Assembly (NCBI GenBank): GCA_900537125.1 | Contig: UNRJ01000001.1 | Coordinates: 310,001 to 374,000 of the forward strand | Direction: 5' to 3' | Source of the DNA: Rhodobacteraceae bacterium Alg238-R152 | Lineage (GTDB): Bacteria; Pseudomonadota; Alphaproteobacteria; Rhodobacterales; Rhodobacteraceae | Length of the DNA stretch: 64,000 nt | In this document: in pieces, positions 60,717 through 64,000 of the stretch | How the letters are laid out: the number at the start of each line of letters is the position of its first letter | Position numbering within the stretch: position 1 is the first letter of the stretch | Notes under the pieces: model-generated | The model's database searches: none | What the model saw: only the letters and a program-made list of their open reading frames with translations | What the model was told of the DNA's origin: nothing | Made by a program: the position numbers and the translations under genes

Positions 60717-61856
60717 TTACACGGAGATCATCTGGCGGGAGATGATCAGGCGCATGATTTCATTGGTGCCTTCGAGGATCTGGTGCACGCGCAGGTCGCG
60801 CACGATTTTCTCAATGCCGTAGTCTGCGAGGTAGCCATACCCGCCGTGCAACTGCAGGCAGCCGTTGGCGACGTCAAAGGCCACGTCCGTGACCATCAAC
60901 TTGGCCATGGCGCAGAATTTGGTCGCGTCGTGGTCGCCGTTGTCCAGTTTCCAAGCTGCTTGACGCAGGAATGTGCGCGCAGCTTGCAGTTTGGTTTCAT
61001 ACTCCGCCAGCCGGAATTGCAGCGCCTGGAATTGGTTGATGGATTTACCAAAGGCTTTGCGCTCAGACATGTATTGAACAGTCAGATCCAGCGCTTTCTG
61101 TGCGCCACCGAGTGCCCCGGCGGAGATGTTCAAACGGCCACCGTCCAGACCTGCCATGGCATAGCTGAAACCTTTGCCTTCTTCGCCAATCAGGTTGTCA
61201 GCTGGCACTTTGCAGTCGTCAAACTGGACCTGTGAAGTTGGTTGGCTGAGCCAGCCCATTTTCTTTTCCAGCGCGCCGAACGACAGCCCGTCAGCACCGT
61301 CTTCCACAACCACAGTGGAGATGCCTTTGGGGCCGTCTTCGCCGGTGCGCACCATGCAGACATAAGCGTCAGAGTAAGATCCACCGGAGATGAATGCTTT
61401 GGTGCCGTTCAGAGAGTAGCCATCATTGGTACGGTCTGCGCGTGTTTTGAGCGCAGCAGCGTCCGAGCCAGAGCCCGGCTCAGTCAGGCAGTAGGAGAAG
61501 ACTTTCGTCATGGAGCAGAGGTCTGGCAGCCACTTCTGCTTGGTTTCTTCAGAGCCAAATTTGTCGATCATGCCGCCGCACATGTTGTGGATCGACAGGA
61601 AAGAACCCACAGAGGGGCAGGCCATGGCGAGAGCTTCAAACACCAGGGTGGCGTCGAGACGGGACAGGCCAGAGCCACCGTATTCTTCGGAGACATAAAT
61701 GCCGCCCAGACCCAACTCAGCAATTTGTGGCCAGAGCTCTTTCGGGATGCTGCCCTCGGACTCCCACTGTTGTGCGTGTGGCGCGATGTGCTCCTCGGCA
61801 AAACCTTTGGCCATATCAAAGATCAGGGTCTGTTCGTCACTCAGTGCAAAATCCAT
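60717..61856 (-). CDS. Isobutyryl-CoA dehydrogenase
   Basis: This 379-residue flavoenzyme oxidises isobutyryl-CoA to methacrylyl-CoA in valine catabolism. It has the acyl-CoA dehydrogenase blocks FSYCLTEPGSGSDAAALKTR, GTKAFISGGSYSDAYVCMVR, GLDGGRLNISAGALGGAQKA, and QLHGGYGYLADYGIEK with the catalytic Glu in QILEGTNEIMR. GAAGGATGAGAC precedes the ATG. The substrate call rests on the neighbours: hydroxyisobutyryl-CoA hydrolase and mmsB follow on the same strand. The enoyl-CoA hydratase step is not in the window. Confidence 0.88.
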   Translation of the reverse strand: MDFALSDEQTLIFDMAKGFAEEHIAPHAQQWESEGSIPKELWPQIAELGLGGIYVSEEYGGSGLSRLDATLVFEALAMACPSVGSFLSIHNMCGGMIDKFGSEETKQKWLPDLCSMTKVFSYCLTEPGSGSDAAALKTRADRTNDGYSLNGTKAFISGGSYSDAYVCMVRTGEDGPKGISTVVVEDGADGLSFGALEKKMGWLSQPTSQVQFDDCKVPADNLIGEEGKGFSYAMAGLDGGRLNISAGALGGAQKALDLTVQYMSERKAFGKSINQFQALQFRLAEYETKLQAARTFLRQAAWKLDNGDHDATKFCAMAKLMVTDVAFDVANGCLQLHGGYGYLADYGIEKIVRDLRVHQILEGTNEIMRLIISRQMISV

Positions 61857-61981
61857 GTCTCATCCTTCAAGATCGCGGCGTCAGCGGGGCCGAGCCAAAG
61901 CGGGTGCAGATGAGGGGCAGGGGGCGTGGGCCCATTCGCAGCCTCCCCTCCGCGAATTGAACATGTGTTAAATTACCATCG

Positions 61982-61998
61982 TTGCATCAAGATTGCAA
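61982..61998. promoter_or_regulatory. Short dyad upstream of the valine-degradation genes
   Basis: TTGCA (61982-61986) and TGCAA (61994-61998) flank seven bases, about 126-142 nt before the dehydrogenase start, in an AT-richer patch. It is a possible operator; support is weak. Confidence 0.25.
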
Positions 61999-62089
61999 AG
62001 CGAGAAAGGCGCAAAAATAGCGCTACCACGCCGCGATAATGCATATTGGTTTTGCAAATTTGTCGGGGTGAAGCCTTGAAGTTATCAGG

Positions 62090-63964
62090 CTAGCTGGCCG
62101 CCTTGAGGTCTTGAGGTGGCACAGTATCCCGCTCTTCCAGCATCTTGTCATAGCTGACCGACCGATTTCGGCCTGTGTTCTTGGCGTGAAGCAGAGCCTC
62201 TTCCGCGCGTTGAAGCACAACGGTCGGGTCCAGATCGGAATTGGGAGCGGCGCAGGTGAGGCCGAAGCTTGCGGTGACACGCAGGCTGACATTGTTGGAG
62301 CAGGTGGTTGTCATGGCTGCGATGCGGTGGCGGATGCGCTCCGCGACAACCATAGCATTTTCGCAAGTTGTATCAGGTAGGATCAAGACAAACTCTTCGC
62401 CACCAAAACGGCAGACGCGGTCAGACCGGCGCAGGCGCGCACCCTGTACGAGCTCGGATACAGCCCGTAGCACATCATCTCCGGCCGGATGGCCATAGGT
62501 GTCATTGACAGCTTTGAAGTGGTCGATGTCAAATAGAACCAATGAGATGCCTTGGTCAGAGAAGTCTTTCTCGCGCCAAGCGAGCGACACTTCGTTGTCA
62601 TAGGCTTGGCGATTGAGCAGGCCGGTGAGGTGGTCTCGACTTGCCGTGTCGACCGCGTCTTGATGCAGTTGCTGAAGAGTGGCGCGGTCTCGGTCCAGCA
62701 GTTCCGCACGGCCAATTGCGCCGGTGACACGGCGACCCACCTTCACGCTGTAGGCACAGATGAAGAGGACAAAAGCATAGTTCACAAGGTAAACGCCGGA
62801 ATAAGTTTGACTGACCACAATGTCGTTTAGCGCAGCCAACAACGGTACCAGCCAGCCAAGCGTATAGAACCAAGCATCCTCCTGCCGCTTTACGATTGCC
62901 CGGAAGCTGGTTGCCAAAATCAGAACAAATGTGACCACACAGTATAGCTGAACGTAGACAAGGTTGTTCGTGACAACAGGCAGGGGGGCGGTGAAGAGGA
63001 TTGCACAACCAAGCATGGCAATTACACCCGCGACAAGCGGGCCGCTGAGGTCGGAAAATCGACGCCACAAAAGGGTTTGGTGTAAGGCAAAACTGGCCCA
63101 CCCAATCAACAGTATACCTGCATATTCCAATCGGACGCGGAAACTGCGAACTTCTGGACCAAATTGTATTTCGAACATGCCAGCCAAGATCGTAGACCGC
63201 AGCAAAAAGGCAAAAGCGGCGATGGCCAGGATCAGTGTGGCGGGATCTTTGCGGTGCGCTAGGAAAAGAAACGAGTTCAACATGGCCGCAAACAGCGTGA
63301 TGCCCATGACGAGGCCATCAAGGATGTGTTCCATTTGGATGTCGGTTTGATAGGTTTCTGCATTCGCTATGAAAGGGGCTCGCAAGATGCCACCATAGCT
63401 TTGAATTTCTTTGCGCACATGAACCACTAGATAGCCGTCACCCTGAAAGTCTAGGGGGTAGGCGAGTTTGGTGGTCGAGGACTGGATTGGGCCAGTCATT
63501 TCGCCGCTGCCGCCTATCTTCTCAGCCTTGTCTGGGCTGTTGGCTGGCACCCAGAAAACATCGTAGGCATCAGCCACGCGAGGAAAGGCGACCACAAGGG
63601 AGACATCTTTGGAATAGGGCAGCGTGAGCTGAATGACATAGGTTGCGTAGCCATGGGCATAGGGGTTCTGCTCAATGTTCTCCACGACGAGTCCCCAATC
63701 AAGGGGGACTTGCTGGGTGCCCAATTGATCACTGGTGGCGGCTTTGACCGCCTCGGAAGGCGACAAGCGTGTGCCAAATTGGAACCACCAGTCTCCGCGC
63801 AGTATGGCCTTTTTATGAGTGTCGAACGGAAATTCTGAGAGGTTTTGGACCGGCGGGGTACTTTGCTCCGCATGCACCGCAGGAGAACTCAAAAGCGACA
63901 GAAAAACACACGCAATCACAACCTTAACGGCGTGAGAAAATACATGTGCAAGCCTGAAGTGCAT
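62090..63964 (-). CDS. Diguanylate cyclase with 7TM-DISM sensor region
   Basis: The 624-residue protein has a signal peptide (about 1-32, SLLSSPAVHA), a periplasmic beta-domain (about 35-195) like the extracellular part of 7TMR-DISM receptors, seven membrane helices (about 205-405), a short coiled coil and a GGDEF domain. The active-site motif is GGEEF (521-525), and an inhibitory RxxD site (RRSD, 512-515) lies five residues before it. It should make cyclic di-GMP in response to an external signal, perhaps a carbohydrate. It stands alone, and AGGACC precedes the ATG. Confidence 0.9.
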   Translation of the reverse strand: MHFRLAHVFSHAVKVVIACVFLSLLSSPAVHAEQSTPPVQNLSEFPFDTHKKAILRGDWWFQFGTRLSPSEAVKAATSDQLGTQQVPLDWGLVVENIEQNPYAHGYATYVIQLTLPYSKDVSLVVAFPRVADAYDVFWVPANSPDKAEKIGGSGEMTGPIQSSTTKLAYPLDFQGDGYLVVHVRKEIQSYGGILRAPFIANAETYQTDIQMEHILDGLVMGITLFAAMLNSFLFLAHRKDPATLILAIAAFAFLLRSTILAGMFEIQFGPEVRSFRVRLEYAGILLIGWASFALHQTLLWRRFSDLSGPLVAGVIAMLGCAILFTAPLPVVTNNLVYVQLYCVVTFVLILATSFRAIVKRQEDAWFYTLGWLVPLLAALNDIVVSQTYSGVYLVNYAFVLFICAYSVKVGRRVTGAIGRAELLDRDRATLQQLHQDAVDTASRDHLTGLLNRQAYDNEVSLAWREKDFSDQGISLVLFDIDHFKAVNDTYGHPAGDDVLRAVSELVQGARLRRSDRVCRFGGEEFVLILPDTTCENAMVVAERIRHRIAAMTTTCSNNVSLRVTASFGLTCAAPNSDLDPTVVLQRAEEALLHAKNTGRNRSVSYDKMLEERDTVPPQDLKAAS

Positions 63965-64000
63965 GGTCCTGGATCTCGTCTTTTTGCGCCTGAGAAGTAA

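Noticed and set aside
1..64000. tRNA, rRNA, CRISPR arrays and insertion sequences
   Set aside because: I read the intergenic gaps and saw no T-arm consensus, no repeat-spacer pattern and no transposase gene.

Overview
The window looks like chromosomal DNA of a marine alphaproteobacterium of the family Rhodobacteraceae (Roseobacter group). The evidence is a complete cluster of the Rhodobacter capsulatus gene transfer agent (RcGTA) type, a pyruvate dehydrogenase E1-beta subunit carrying its own lipoyl domain, an alphaproteobacterial LexA box (GTTC-N7-GTTC) before uvrA, and moderately GC-rich coding sequence. Gene density is high. I saw no tRNA, rRNA, CRISPR array, insertion sequence, integrase or attachment site.

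Layout. 1-5.3 kb: type II fatty-acid synthesis genes fabD (cut by the window edge), a lipoprotein, fabG, acpP with a long structured leader, fabF and the lytic transglycosylase gene mltG. 5.3-5.5 kb: a 52-residue secreted-peptide gene on the minus strand. 5.77-19.72 kb: all 17 structural genes of an RcGTA-type agent (g1-g15 with g3.5 and g10.1), every frame open, preceded by a dyad-rich control region and followed by cysE. 20.7-24.9 kb, minus strand: an FtsB-like protein and pdhA-pdhB-pdhC. 25-27.5 kb: an AidB-type acyl-CoA dehydrogenase and a secreted unknown. 27.7-32.4 kb: class I fructose-bisphosphate aldolase, pgk, an overlapping cytosolic/periplasmic cyclophilin pair, and a methyltransferase with the hallmarks of eukaryotic-type protein arginine methyltransferases.

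32.5-41 kb: a DUF3179 protein, a small membrane protein coupled to an HlyD-type adaptor, an ABM-domain protein divergent from a WYL regulator, aqpZ, an overlapping bactofilin/M23 peptidase pair, and a ferritin-like DUF455 protein overlapping bcp. 41-51 kb: a giant AsmA-like protein, queA, two MFS transporters, DUF924, a coiled-coil membrane protein and lpdA, which supplies the E3 subunit for the PDH genes at 20-24 kb. 51-56.9 kb: an ArsR/SRPBCC/DUF1761 group with duplicated operator-like palindromes, uvrA with an SOS box, a membrane protein, an XRE regulator and a DUF2892 protein. 57-64 kb, minus strand: a large Hint-domain secreted protein, three valine-degradation genes (isobutyryl-CoA dehydrogenase, 3-hydroxyisobutyryl-CoA hydrolase, mmsB) and a membrane diguanylate cyclase.

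Most of the window is core metabolism. The points most worth a second look are the intact GTA cluster with its upstream dyad and small peptide gene, the PRMT7-like methyltransferase, the ArsR double operator, the bactofilin/M23 pair, the HlyD pair without a transporter, the Hint-domain protein, and structured leaders before acpP and fba.
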